Part shown: positions 8,104 through 16,696 of the stretch, in pieces
Layout of the letters: every line of letters begins with the position of its first letter
Numbering within the stretch: the first letter of the stretch is position 1
NCBI RefSeq assembly: GCF_030766935.1
Contig: NZ_JASERL010000004.1
Span: 372,001 to 436,000, forward strand
DNA: 64,000 nt
DNA from: Streptomyces sp. KL109B
GTDB taxonomy: Bacteria; Actinomycetota; Actinomycetes; Streptomycetales; Streptomycetaceae
Direction of reading: 5' to 3'
Made by a program: the position numbers and the translations under genes
Notes under the pieces: generated by a model
What the model was told of the DNA's origin: nothing
The model's input: only the letters and a program-made list of their open reading frames with translations
Database searches by the model: none

Positions 8104-8994
8104 CTACGAGACCACGTCCTTCCTCGCGAACCCCCGGAACGCCAGCGCGAACAGCACCACCGCGTACGCCACCGACACCGAAGCCCCCTGGATCATTCCG
8201 CCCCACTCGGGCTGCGTCTGGATCGCGTCCGCCCACGCGAACTGCCAGTGCGCGGGCAGGAAGTCGCGCCAGTCGCCGAGCGCGGTGACCGCGTCGAGGA
8301 CGTTGCCGACGATGGTCAGGAAGACCGCGCCGCCGACCGCGCCCAGCGGGTTGTCCGTCTTGGTGGACAGCCAGAACGCGAGGCCCGCCGTGACCAGTTG
8401 GGAGACGAAGACGAACGCGACGATCAGCAGCAGCCGCTGCACCGCCGTGCCAGCCGGCAGCGCCCCGCCGGTCGGTATCTCCAGCGGCCCCCAGCCGTAC
8501 GCCACCGCCCCGACGCCGAGCGCCACCAGCGGAAGCAGCAGCATCGCGGCGAGGCTGAGGCCGAACGCGACGGCCAGCTTGGACCACAGCAGCCGGGCCC
8601 TCGGCACCGGCGCTGCCAGCAGATAGCGCAGGCTCGACCAGTTCGCCTCGGAGGCGACGGTGTCGCCGAAGAACAGGGCCACCGGGATCACCAGTAGGAA
8701 GCCCGCCGACACGAACAGGGTCGTCGCCGCGAAGTTCGCCGCCGACGCGGTGGCGGTGTCCATCAGGTTCACCCGCTGCCCGCCCTCGCCCCCGCCGCTG
8801 CCCGGCTCGCCGCCGATGGCGAACGCGGCGACGAGCACGAACGGCAGCAGCGCCAGCACGGCGCCCATGACGAGCGTGCGCCGCCGCTTCACCTGCCGTA
8901 CGAGCTCCACGCGCAGCGGAAGCGTGCGGGCGGGGCGGTAGCCGTGGGCGCGCTCGGGTACGCCGGGGTCGCGTGTCGTGGTGTCGGTCGTCAT
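8104..8994 (-). CDS. ABC transporter permease (ABC-2 type)
   Basis: A 296-residue integral membrane protein with about six hydrophobic segments: TLVMGAVLALLPFVLVAAFAIG, a segment near LFVSAGFLLVIPVALFFGD, VAFGLSLAAMLLLPLVALGVG, LLLIVAFVFVSQLVTAGLAFWL, GAVFLTIVGNVLDA and VAYAVVLFALAF. This is the ABC-2 topology, usually used for export or resistance. The start overlaps the stop of the upstream ATPase fusion gene by 4 bases, so both halves are made together. A large periplasmic-type loop with glycine-rich sequence lies after the first helix. Substrate unknown. Confidence 0.87.
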   Translation of the reverse strand: MTTDTTTRDPGVPERAHGYRPARTLPLRVELVRQVKRRRTLVMGAVLALLPFVLVAAFAIGGEPGSGGGEGGQRVNLMDTATASAANFAATTLFVSAGFLLVIPVALFFGDTVASEANWSSLRYLLAAPVPRARLLWSKLAVAFGLSLAAMLLLPLVALGVGAVAYGWGPLEIPTGGALPAGTAVQRLLLIVAFVFVSQLVTAGLAFWLSTKTDNPLGAVGGAVFLTIVGNVLDAVTALGDWRDFLPAHWQFAWADAIQTQPEWGGMIQGASVSVAYAVVLFALAFRGFARKDVVS

Positions 8995-11741
8995 GCCGAC
9001 GCACCTCCGATCAGGGTCAGGAACGCGTCCTCCAGGCGCCGGTGCGGGCCCATGGAGCGCACCGGTACGTCGAGGCGGACCAGCTCGGCGAGGAGCCGGG
9101 CGGCCGGGTCCCTCTCTTGGGACGCCGGGTCCCCCTCCCGGGACGAGGTGTCCGGTTCCGGTACGAGGCGGACCAGCAGCCCGTCCTCGACCGTCCCCAC
9201 GGAGGCGACCCCGGCGAGGCCGCTCACCTTCTCCACGAGCGCGTCGGAGACCTCACCGGCGACGCCGACGAGCAGCGTGTCGCCGGAGCCGACGATGTCC
9301 GCGACGGGGCCCGCCTGGACGAGCCGGCCGCGGTCCATGACCACGAGGTGCGTGCAGGTCTGCTCGACCTCGGCGAGGAGGTGGCTGGAGACGATGACCG
9401 TGCGGCCACCGCGCGCGTAGCGGATCATCACCTCGCGCATCTCGCGGATCTGCGGCGGGTCGAGCCCGTTCGTCGGCTCGTCGAGGATGAGCAGCTCCGG
9501 CAGGCCGAGCATGGCCTGCGCGATGGCGAGGCGCTGGCGCATGCCCTGCGAGTACGTGCGCACGGCGCGCGCGAGGGCGTCGCCGAGGCCGGCGATCTCC
9601 AGGGCCTCGTCGAGGTGCGCGTCCTCGGCGGGGCGGCCTGTGGCCTTCCAGTACAGCTCCAGGTTCTCCCGGCCGGAGAGGTGGGGGAGGAATCCCGCGC
9701 CCTCGACGAACGCGCCGACCCGCGACAGCACCGGGGAGCCCGGCCTGATCGCGTGGCCGAAGACCCGGATCTCGCCGCCGTCGGGCCGGATGAGGCCCAT
9801 CAGCATGCGCAGCGTCGTCGTCTTGCCCGCCCCGTTCGGCCCGAGCAGGCCGAGGACCTGGCCGCGCTCGACGCGGAAGGACAGCTCGCGCACCGCGTAC
9901 CGGTCGCTGGAGCCCGCGTACTTCTTACTGAGGTCGGTGATCTGGAGCGGGACCTCGGCGAGGGCAGGGTCGGGCGCGGGCGCCGTCGTCCGGCGCCGGG
10001 CCGTGAACAGCAGGCCCGCCGCGAGGACCACCGCCCCGGCGGGCAGCCACCACACCCAGCCGGGCAGCGGCGTCGCCGCCGTCTTCACGTCGGGGGCGGT
10101 GGGCACGCTCAGGCTCTTGTCGTGCATCGAGACCTGGTACGTGGCGGGCTCGTTCGGCGACGCGTAGCCGAGGTCCGTCGCGGACAGCACGAGCCGCAGC
10201 TTGTGGCCCTTCTGCACCTCGTGGTCGACGGCCGGGAGCGTGATCTTCACGTCCTTGCCCGCGCCGTCCGCGCCGGTCACCTTGACCGGCGTGACCAGCT
10301 GCGAGGGCAGCACCTGACGCGCCCCGTCGGGACCGGCGTCGTACACCTTCGCGAACAGGACGGCGGTGCCGCTCGACGACTTCACGTGCGCGGTGACCGT
10401 CGGGGAGCCGGTGACGCGCACCGACTTCTTCAGCGGCGCCGAGTCGAAGCGCGCGAACTGGCCGGGGTACTCCAGGGAGAAGCCGCCGCCCAGCGACGCC
10501 GACAGGTTCGCGACCTGGCCGAGGCCCGGCACCGAGGAGATCGACGGCGGCCCGCCGCCCGGCGGGTTCTGGAAGGTCTCCGTCGCCGACTTCAGCGGCA
10601 CCCGCACCCGCTGCTCGCCGCGCAGGCCCGGGTACAGGTCGCCGCTCGCGCCGCGCAGGGTGGCCGCGCCGTCCGTGGAGTCGACGCCGCCGGTGCGGGT
10701 GACGCGGAACGCGGGGCCCGTGTCGACGTTCTCGTCCTTCAGATAGCGGTCGAACCACGACGTGACGCGCTCGTGCAGCCGGTCGACCTCCATGTCGCCG
10801 CCGTCGTGCCCGCCGTTCAGCCAGTCGACCTCGACGGGCGCGCCGTTCGCCTTCACGTGGCGCGCTATCTCGTCGGCCTGGGAGAGCGGGAACAGCGAGT
10901 CGGTCTGCCCCTGCGCGATGAACGTGGGCACCTTGATGCGGTCGCCGACGGCGACCGGGCTGCGCTCCTCCAGCAGCTTGCGGGCCTCCGCGTCCGGCTT
11001 CCCGGAGACGGCGACGCGCTTGTACATGTCGCACAGCTTCTTCTCGAAGCGGCCGCAGGCGAGCCCGGCCTCGCTGGTGCGGGTGCCGAGCTGCGCGGAC
11101 CCGGAGGTGAAGAAGGCGCCCGCCCACAGCTTCTTGAAGACGCCGTCGGGGAACAGGGCGTCCGCCAGGTTCCAGTACGTGATCTGCGGGGCGACAGCGT
11201 CGACCCGCTTGTCGTGGCCCGCCGCGAGCAGCGAGACCGCGCCTCCGTACGAGGCGCCGGTGACGCCCACACGCGGGTCGCCCGGCTTGTCGAGCTCCAC
11301 TTCCGGGCGCTTGGCGAGCCAATCGATCATCCGCGAGACGTCGGCCACCTCGTGCTTCGGGTCGTTCAGCCCGATCTTGCCGCCGGAGCGGCCGAAGCCG
11401 CGGGACGACCAGGTCATGACCGCGTAGCCGTGGGCGGCGAGCTGCTCCGCCTCGGCGCGGACGTCGGCCTTGCTGCCGCCGAAGCCGTGCGTGAGCAGCA
11501 CGGCGGGCCGCTTGTGCGACGGGTCACCCGCCGTGAAGTACGAGGTGTCGATGCGCACCCCGCCGCCCATCGGCATCATCCGGTCCTGCCGGTGCACGGT
11601 GGATCCGCCGCCGGAGTCCGACGCCACCGCCGTCCAGCCGGCCGCTGTCCCCGCGAGCACCACGAAGGCCGCCACGACGGCGATCCACCGTCGCGGCCAC
11701 CCGCGTACCCGCTCGCGCCACACGCGCCGTCGAAAAAACAT
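8991..11741 (-). CDS. Fusion: membrane-anchored CocE/S15-type hydrolase + ABC ATPase
   Basis: A single 916-residue frame joins two normally separate proteins. Residues about 18-40 form an N-terminal membrane segment after a basic start. Residues about 55-340 are an alpha/beta hydrolase of the X-Pro dipeptidyl-peptidase/CocE type: GASYGG nucleophile elbow (Ser about 164), Asp about 281 in QGQTDSLFP and His about 312 in NGGHDGG. Residues about 340-550 form the C-terminal beta-sandwich of that family. A second membrane segment (about 562-583) leads to a complete ABC ATPase: GPNGAGKTT about 634-642, SQGMRQR about 731 and LLILDEPTNGLDP about 750. The topology is consistent with the hydrolase outside and the ATPase inside. 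It overlaps the permease gene by 4 bp. Substrate unknown; peptide or ester processing linked to transport is inference. Confidence 0.9.
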   Translation of the reverse strand: MFFRRRVWRERVRGWPRRWIAVVAAFVVLAGTAAGWTAVASDSGGGSTVHRQDRMMPMGGGVRIDTSYFTAGDPSHKRPAVLLTHGFGGSKADVRAEAEQLAAHGYAVMTWSSRGFGRSGGKIGLNDPKHEVADVSRMIDWLAKRPEVELDKPGDPRVGVTGASYGGAVSLLAAGHDKRVDAVAPQITYWNLADALFPDGVFKKLWAGAFFTSGSAQLGTRTSEAGLACGRFEKKLCDMYKRVAVSGKPDAEARKLLEERSPVAVGDRIKVPTFIAQGQTDSLFPLSQADEIARHVKANGAPVEVDWLNGGHDGGDMEVDRLHERVTSWFDRYLKDENVDTGPAFRVTRTGGVDSTDGAATLRGASGDLYPGLRGEQRVRVPLKSATETFQNPPGGGPPSISSVPGLGQVANLSASLGGGFSLEYPGQFARFDSAPLKKSVRVTGSPTVTAHVKSSSGTAVLFAKVYDAGPDGARQVLPSQLVTPVKVTGADGAGKDVKITLPAVDHEVQKGHKLRLVLSATDLGYASPNEPATYQVSMHDKSLSVPTAPDVKTAATPLPGWVWWLPAGAVVLAAGLLFTARRRTTAPAPDPALAEVPLQITDLSKKYAGSSDRYAVRELSFRVERGQVLGLLGPNGAGKTTTLRMLMGLIRPDGGEIRVFGHAIRPGSPVLSRVGAFVEGAGFLPHLSGRENLELYWKATGRPAEDAHLDEALEIAGLGDALARAVRTYSQGMRQRLAIAQAMLGLPELLILDEPTNGLDPPQIREMREVMIRYARGGRTVIVSSHLLAEVEQTCTHLVVMDRGRLVQAGPVADIVGSGDTLLVGVAGEVSDALVEKVSGLAGVASVGTVEDGLLVRLVPEPDTSSREGDPASQERDPAARLLAELVRLDVPVRSMGPHRRLEDAFLTLIGGASA

Positions 11742-11857
11742 GCGTCAACGGTAGGCGCCAGCGCTGACAACCACCGCATCCGGTGGTCGGAGCGCGGGCA
11801 CCTCCCGTGGGCGTACGGGGGCCTTGCCGCGTACCGCGTTCGTGGTAGGACGCGGGC

Positions 11858-12298
11858 ATGAGCCACGACCGTGAGACCCACCACAGTGACATCCGTCGCG
11901 CACGCACCGTCGACGAGCTGGTCGCCGCGGGACCGCTCTTCGACTCTCCTACGCGGCCGGACGCGGCCCGCGAATTCCTGGAGGCGCCCGGCCACCACCT
12001 GTTCCTGGCGTACGCCGACGGCGAGGAGCCGGTCGGCTTCATCAGTGGGGTGGAGACGATCCACCCCGACAAGGGCCGCGAAATGTTCCTCTACGAACTG
12101 GAGGTCGCGGAGCCGTATCGGAGGCGGGGGATCGGGCGGGCGTTGATCGGGGAGTTGGTGGGGGTGGCGCGGGAGCGGGGGTGCTACGACGTGTGGGTGG
12201 GGGTGGACGTGGACAACGTGGTGGCGCTTTCGACGTATCGCGCCGCGGGTGGGGTGGAGGACGGCGCCTGCACCGTCATCACGTGGCCCCTCGGGTGA
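11858..12298 (+). CDS. GNAT-family N-acetyltransferase
   Basis: A 146-residue single-domain acetyltransferase. The acetyl-CoA motif is VAEPYRRRGIGRALIGELV (Q/RxxGxG/A at about 85-100), preceded by the beta-4 strand MFLYELEV. The C-terminal strand VVALSTYRAAGG has the usual Tyr. Overall it resembles the AAC(3)-I/aminoglycoside-like subgroup of GNAT, but resistance activity cannot be claimed from sequence alone. It is divergent from the hydrolase/ATPase gene, with only a 116-bp gap, and is followed by a dispersed repeat at 12319-12367. Confidence 0.85.
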   Translation: MSHDRETHHSDIRRARTVDELVAAGPLFDSPTRPDAAREFLEAPGHHLFLAYADGEEPVGFISGVETIHPDKGREMFLYELEVAEPYRRRGIGRALIGELVGVARERGCYDVWVGVDVDNVVALSTYRAAGGVEDGACTVITWPLG

Positions 12299-12318
12299 CG
12301 CCCACCGTCCTCCCACGC

Positions 12319-12367
12319 CACGGGGCTCCGCCCCGGACCCCCGCGCCTCAAGCGCTGGCGGGGCTTG
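12319..12367. repeat. Dispersed GC-rich intergenic repeat, copy a
   Basis: Begins CACGGGGCTCCGCCCCGGAC and ends GGCGGGGCTTG. It can fold as two consecutive hairpins (GGGGC/GCCCC and CCCCGC/GCGGGG-type arms). The same unit recurs at 16341-16386, 31908-31951, 36446-36492 (plus an inverted partner), 47271-47314 and 56121-56169 (plus an inverted partner). Here it sits just after the GNAT gene. Confidence 0.85.
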
Positions 12368-12409
12368 ATTGTGGTCAGGCTGTCATTGCCGAACCAGCCC
12401 CCGGCATTC

Positions 12410-12521
12410 TGCGAGCGCTCGCAAGGAAGCGTCAAGAGGGCGTGCAGGTAGAGGAGTTGGCGGGAACGGGGGCCTCCGGAAAAGGGTGCGCGAACCATTG
12501 ACCGGGCTGCGAGCGCATGCA
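12410..12521. promoter_or_regulatory. Two LacI-type operators upstream of the CUT1 sugar operon
   Basis: 12410-12423 is the perfect palindrome TGCGAGCGCTCGCA. 12508-12521 (TGCGAGCGCATGCA) matches it at 12 of 14 positions, 98 bp further on. Both lie between the repeat and the solute-binding protein gene. The likely repressor is the LacI protein encoded at the end of the same operon (inference). Confidence 0.7.
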
Positions 12522-12573
12522 AGCGTCCCTCCACACGACCGCCCCCACCACCGAGCCGCCGTGGAGGCCCCCT

Positions 12574-13875
12574 ATGGGCAGCGCCGCCCCCTCCCGTCGC
12601 ACCACCCTGTCCGCCCTGCTCGCCTCCGGCCTCGGCGCCGCGCTCACCGCCTGCGGCGGACCCTCGCGGTCCGTCGGGGCGGGCGGCGCCGTGACGCTGC
12701 GGTACTTCTTCTGGGGCGACAGCGGCAGGGCCGACCTGATCAACAAGTGCATAGCCGTCTTCGAGCGCGAGAACCCGAAGATCAAGGTGAAGACGAGCTT
12801 CGCCGCGTTCGACGCGTTCTGGCCCAAGCTCAGCACCGCCGCCGCGGGCGGCAACCCGCCCGACGTGATGCACGTCGACTACGCCTGGGTCCGCACCCTC
12901 GGCGAACACGGCGTACTCGCCGACCTCGGCCCGCACACCGGCCCCGGCAAGGAGATCGACGCCTCGACCGTCGTCCACTCGCTGCGCACGGCGGGCGAGG
13001 TGGACGGCCGCCGCGTCGCGCTCCCGCTCGGCCAGAACTGCGTATCGCTGATGTACGACGCCGAGGTGTGGGCCAAGGCCGGTGCGAGGAAGCCGAGTTC
13101 GCGGATGAGCTGGGACGCGTTCATGGAGCAGTCCCTCAAGGTGACCCAGTACGGCAGACGCCACGGCACACCCGTGCAGTTCGGCATGGACAACCCCGCC
13201 CAGAACTACCTCGGCGTCGAACTGTGGCTGCGCCAACAGGGCCTGCGGATGTGGACCGACAAGGGCGCACTCGGCTTCGAACGCGACGACATGCGCCGCT
13301 ACTTCACCCTCGCCGACACCTGGCGCAAGGAAGGCGCGCTCGCCGGCCCCGGCGCCGTACTCGAATCGCTGCCCGGCTTCCCCATCACCACCCGCAGGGC
13401 CGCCTCGTACCTGGAGTGGGACAACCAGGTCGGCGGCCGCAGCGACATGCGCGGCAGCACCCTCTCCCTCGCCACGGTCCCCGGCGACACCGGCCGCTCC
13501 GGCATCTACGCCAAGCCGGGCATGCTGATCGCGGCCGCCGCGCAGAGCCCGTACCTCAGCGAGAGCGCCCGGTTCCTCAACTTCATGATCAATGACCGGC
13601 GGGTGGCGAAGATCCTCGGCACCAACATCGGCATGCCGCCCACCACGAGCCAGCAGGGCGCGGCCGACACCTCCGACCCGAAGGTCCGCCAGGTCCAGGT
13701 GTACGAGGAGCAGGTGGCCAGGACGCTGGCGACGACCCCGCCGCCGCCCGCCGACGGCGGCGCGTCCCTCAACACGTATCTGATGCGCGTCGCCGAGAAG
13801 CTCTTCTACGGCCGGATCTCCGTGGACCAGGCAGTGGACCTCTACTTCGACCAGTCGGAAGTCGTCCTCGCCTGA
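12574..13875 (+). CDS. Carbohydrate ABC transporter substrate-binding lipoprotein (CUT1)
   Basis: A 433-residue extracellular solute-binding protein of family 1, anchored as a lipoprotein: signal with SRRTTL (twin-arginine-like) and lipobox LTAC, Cys about 27. The mature protein opens VTLRYFFWGDSGRADL and shows the family pattern NPPDVMHVDYAW. The start ATG 12574 has GGAGG 6 bases upstream; an upstream in-frame ATG at 12517 lacks this and would spoil the signal. It is the first gene of an operon with two permeases, a DUF624 protein, a LacI regulator and an oxidoreductase. Its sugar ligand is not evident. Confidence 0.9.
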   Translation: MGSAAPSRRTTLSALLASGLGAALTACGGPSRSVGAGGAVTLRYFFWGDSGRADLINKCIAVFERENPKIKVKTSFAAFDAFWPKLSTAAAGGNPPDVMHVDYAWVRTLGEHGVLADLGPHTGPGKEIDASTVVHSLRTAGEVDGRRVALPLGQNCVSLMYDAEVWAKAGARKPSSRMSWDAFMEQSLKVTQYGRRHGTPVQFGMDNPAQNYLGVELWLRQQGLRMWTDKGALGFERDDMRRYFTLADTWRKEGALAGPGAVLESLPGFPITTRRAASYLEWDNQVGGRSDMRGSTLSLATVPGDTGRSGIYAKPGMLIAAAAQSPYLSESARFLNFMINDRRVAKILGTNIGMPPTTSQQGAADTSDPKVRQVQVYEEQVARTLATTPPPPADGGASLNTYLMRVAEKLFYGRISVDQAVDLYFDQSEVVLA

Positions 13876-13947
13876 CAGGAGCGGACACGACCGGACCCGC
13901 CACGCCCCTCCTCCACGCCCCTCCCTCCGAAAACGTACGGAGTCCGC

Positions 13948-14916
13948 ATGGCCTCTACGACGACGACCGACGCCGCGATACCCCGCGCACGCCGCGGCGA
14001 CTCCCCCACGACCACCCCCGCCAAGCGCCGCCGGGGCGCGGGCGACCGCTCCGCGTACGTCTTCCTCACCCCGTGGATGATCGGCGCGGCCGTGCTGACG
14101 CTCGGCCCGATGCTGTTCTCGCTCTACATGTCGTTCACGGACTACAACCTGTTCGACGCGCCGCGCTGGATCGGCCTCGACAACTACAAGCGGATCCTGT
14201 TCGACGACCCCGAGGTCAGGGACACGGTCGGCGTGACGCTGCTGTACGTGGTCGTCGCGACGCCGCTCAAGCTGGCCGCCGCCCTCGGTGTGGCCCTGCT
14301 CCTCCACACCCGGCGCAAGGGCCGCAACTTCTACCGGGCCGCCTTCTACATGCCGTCCCTGATCGGCGCGAGCGTCGGCGCCGCCATCGTGTGGCGGCTG
14401 CTGTTCTCCACCGGCAGCGTCGTCGACCAGTTCCTGGGGACCTTCGGGATCCATACAGGCGGCTGGATCTCCAACCCCGACTGGTCGCTGATGTCGCTCG
14501 TCGCGCTGTCCGTCTGGCAGTTCGGCGCGCCGATGGTGATCTTCCTGGCGGCGCTGCAACAGATCCCGCGCGATCTGTTCGAGGCGGCGGAGATCGACGG
14601 GGCGGGCCCCTGGCGCCGCTTCGTCTCCGTCACCGTGCCGATGCTGTCCCCGGTCATCTTCTTCAACCTGGTCCTGGAGATGGTGCACGCCTTCCAGATG
14701 TTCAACTCGGCGTTCGTGCTCTCCAACGGCACCGGCGGCCCGGCGGGCTCCACCCACGTGTACTCGATGTACCTGTACGAACTCGGCTTCAACGACTTCC
14801 GGATGGGTTACGCGGCGGCCCTGACCTGGGTGCTGCTGCTGGTCGTCGGCGCGATCACCGCGCTGCTCTTCAAGACTTCGGGCCGCTGGGTCCACTACGC
14901 GGGCGAGGAGAAGTGA
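13948..14916 (+). CDS. Sugar ABC transporter permease, MalF type
   Basis: A 322-residue membrane protein with a polar, basic N-terminal tail (about 35 residues) and six predicted helices beginning FLTPWMIGAAVLTLGPMLFS. The cytoplasmic EAA loop is EAAEIDGAGPWRRFVSVTVP (about 212-231), the docking site for the ATPase subunit. It pairs with the next gene to form the membrane channel. The gap to the binding-protein gene is 72 bp and the next permease begins 2 bp after its stop. Confidence 0.92.
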   Translation: MASTTTTDAAIPRARRGDSPTTTPAKRRRGAGDRSAYVFLTPWMIGAAVLTLGPMLFSLYMSFTDYNLFDAPRWIGLDNYKRILFDDPEVRDTVGVTLLYVVVATPLKLAAALGVALLLHTRRKGRNFYRAAFYMPSLIGASVGAAIVWRLLFSTGSVVDQFLGTFGIHTGGWISNPDWSLMSLVALSVWQFGAPMVIFLAALQQIPRDLFEAAEIDGAGPWRRFVSVTVPMLSPVIFFNLVLEMVHAFQMFNSAFVLSNGTGGPAGSTHVYSMYLYELGFNDFRMGYAAALTWVLLLVVGAITALLFKTSGRWVHYAGEEK

Positions 14917-14918
14917 CG

Positions 14919-15776
14919 ATGACCTCGACGACGACTACGAATACGGCTTCCGCGCGTTCGACCCTGTGGCACGTCGGCGCGATCGCGCTGCTGCTGGTCC
15001 TGCTCTACCCGGTCGTGTGGGTGTTCACGGCGTCCGTGAAGCCCGCCGACGAGATCATCTCCAGCTTCAACCTGCTGCCATCGAAGGTGAGTTGGAGCGG
15101 CTTCGGCACGGCCCTCGACGGCATCGCCGAGGTCCCGGCGTGGCACTTCTTCACCAACTCCCTCGTCCTCGCGGTCGGTTCGGTCATCGGCAACGTACTG
15201 TCGTGCTCGATCGCCGCGTACGCCTTCGCGCGGCTGCGGTTCCGGGGGCGCGGGCCGATGTTCGCGGTGATGATCGGCACGATCCTGCTGCCGACGCACC
15301 TCCTCCTCATCCCGCAGTACACGATGTTCCAGAAGGTCGGCCTCGTCGACACGTACGTGCCGCTGCTGCTGGGCAAGTTCCTCGCCACGGACGCGTTCTT
15401 CGTGTTCCTGATGGTGCAGTTCGTACGCAACCTGCCGCGCAGCCTCGACGAGGCGGCGCTCATCGACGGCTGCGGGCACTTCCGGATCTTCGGCCACATC
15501 GTGCTTCCGCTGCTGCGGCCCGCGCTCATCACCACCGCGATCTTCACCTTCATCTGGTCCTGGAACGACTTCTTCGCGCCGCTGGTCTACCTCCAGTCGC
15601 CGGAGAAGTATCCGCTGCCGGTGGCGTTGCGGCTGTTCGTCGACTCGACGAGCAGTCAGGACTACGGGGCGATGCTCGGCATGTCGGTGCTCTCGCTGCT
15701 GCCGGTGATCGCGTTCTTCGTGGCGTTCCAGCGGCTGTTGATCGAGGGGGCGGCGACGTCCGGGATGAAGGGGTGA
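14919..15776 (+). CDS. Sugar ABC transporter permease, MalG type
   Basis: A 285-residue membrane protein with six hydrophobic segments (ALLLVLLYPVVWVFTASVKP at the start). The EAA loop is EAALIDGCGHFRIFGHIVLP. ATG 14919 follows GAGGAG at a normal distance; GTG 14913 is an in-frame alternative. No ATPase gene follows, so the complex presumably uses a shared multiple-sugar ATPase (MsiK) encoded elsewhere, as is usual for Streptomyces CUT1 systems. Confidence 0.92.
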   Translation: MTSTTTTNTASARSTLWHVGAIALLLVLLYPVVWVFTASVKPADEIISSFNLLPSKVSWSGFGTALDGIAEVPAWHFFTNSLVLAVGSVIGNVLSCSIAAYAFARLRFRGRGPMFAVMIGTILLPTHLLLIPQYTMFQKVGLVDTYVPLLLGKFLATDAFFVFLMVQFVRNLPRSLDEAALIDGCGHFRIFGHIVLPLLRPALITTAIFTFIWSWNDFFAPLVYLQSPEKYPLPVALRLFVDSTSSQDYGAMLGMSVLSLLPVIAFFVAFQRLLIEGAATSGMKG

Positions 15777-15781
15777 GCGGC

Positions 15782-16696
15782 ATGGCTACGACCGCGCGGC
15801 GGGACACCCAGTACGGGGAGCGGTTCACGCTCTTCGCGGAGGTGTTGTGGATCGGGGTGCTGGTGGCGGCGGGGTCGCTGTTCGTCGTCACGTGGCCGGC
15901 GGCGATGGCGGCGGGGTGTGCGGCGGTACGGCGGTGTGTGCCGGACGGGCCCTCCTCCGGTACGGCGCGGAGGTTTGCGGCGGATTGGCGGGCAGCGCTT
16001 CCTGGTGGGGTGCGGGTGGGGGTGGCGGGTCTCGCGGCGCTGGCGTTCCTCGGCGCGGATCTGCGGCTGGCCGCGACGGGGGGCGCTCCGCTGTTCGGCG
16101 GGTTGGTGGTTGTGGTTGGCGGGGTGGTCGGGGCGGTGGTGGTGTACCAGGTCCGGATGGCGGCGGGGTGGTCGTCGACGGGGCGGTGGGCGCGGCCGCG
16201 GCGGGATCCACGGGGTGGGGTGATGCTCGGTGGGGCGGTGTTGGTGTCGGCCGTGTGCGTCTGGCAGTTGTCGATCCTCGCGCCCCTGGTCCTTGGCATC
16301 CTGGCCCTCGCCGCAGTCGCGGTCGACCACCGCAACCCCCGGGGCTCCGCCCCGGACCCCGCTGCTCAATCGCCGCAGGGGCTTGATTTGCCCGGCCACC
16401 CCGCCCCCTCAACGCCGAAGAGGCTTGAGTTCGCCGACATTTCAGGGGCACGAGGAACCACGCAAACCCCCAACACGACGCAACCAATCGACGAAAACCC
16501 AGCCACACCAGGGGCGCGGGGAACTGCGCAAACCCCCAGCACGACAGGACCCGTCGACGAAAACCCGGCCACACCAGGGGCGCGGGGAACTGCGCAATCG
16601 CCCGGCGCGACGGGAGTCGCCAGCGGGGCCGGACCGGCTACGACGCGCACGCGCACGCGCAAGAAACGACCACGTGAAGGGATACGTCATGCGTAA
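15782..16696 (+). CDS. DUF624 (YesL-like) membrane protein with repeat-derived C-terminal tail
   Basis: 304 residues. The first 185 residues form a membrane protein of the DUF624/YesL type (GERFTLFAEVLWIGVLVAAG, then several helices), a family found beside CUT1 sugar permeases; its function is unclear. From residue about 187 the frame runs into repeated DNA. First comes the dispersed intergenic repeat (read as RGSAPDPAAQSPQGLD), then nearly three copies of a 66-bp tandem unit read as GARGTAQTPSTTGPVDENPATP, ending in a basic tail. The last 118 residues therefore look acquired by reading through repeats. The stop overlaps the LacI start by 8 bp. Confidence 0.75.
   Translation: MATTARRDTQYGERFTLFAEVLWIGVLVAAGSLFVVTWPAAMAAGCAAVRRCVPDGPSSGTARRFAADWRAALPGGVRVGVAGLAALAFLGADLRLAATGGAPLFGGLVVVVGGVVGAVVVYQVRMAAGWSSTGRWARPRRDPRGGVMLGGAVLVSAVCVWQLSILAPLVLGILALAAVAVDHRNPRGSAPDPAAQSPQGLDLPGHPAPSTPKRLEFADISGARGTTQTPNTTQPIDENPATPGARGTAQTPSTTGPVDENPATPGARGTAQSPGATGVASGAGPATTRTRTRKKRPREGIRHA
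16341..16386. repeat. Dispersed GC-rich repeat, copy b, inside a coding frame
   Basis: GGGGCTCCGCCCCGGACCCC followed by GCTGCTCAATCGCCGCAGGG. Same family as copies a and c-f. Here it lies within the DUF624 reading frame rather than between genes. Confidence 0.85.
16443..16616. repeat. 66-bp tandem repeat, about 2.6 copies
   Basis: Units begin at 16443, 16509 and 16575 and share CAGGGGCGCGGGGAACTGCG (first unit diverged). The 66-bp period equals 22 codons, so the frame of the DUF624 gene is kept through all copies. The GGGGCGCGGGGAACTGCGC core resembles a dispersed repeat I recall from Streptomyces intergenic DNA. Confidence 0.85.

Noticed and set aside
6733..8697. Very long plus-strand frame opposite the vWA and permease genes
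   Set aside because: It mirrors the minus-strand genes, has Arg/Gly/Ala/Val-biased composition with no domain, and arises from G/C at third positions of the real genes.
8973..11861. 962-codon plus-strand frame opposite the hydrolase/ATPase fusion
   Set aside because: Antisense shadow; Arg/His/Asp-rich with no motif, whereas the other strand carries intact hydrolase and ABC motifs.
12184..14895. 903-codon minus-strand frame across the sugar transporter genes
   Set aside because: It covers three clear transporter genes on the opposite strand and shows no recognisable fold.
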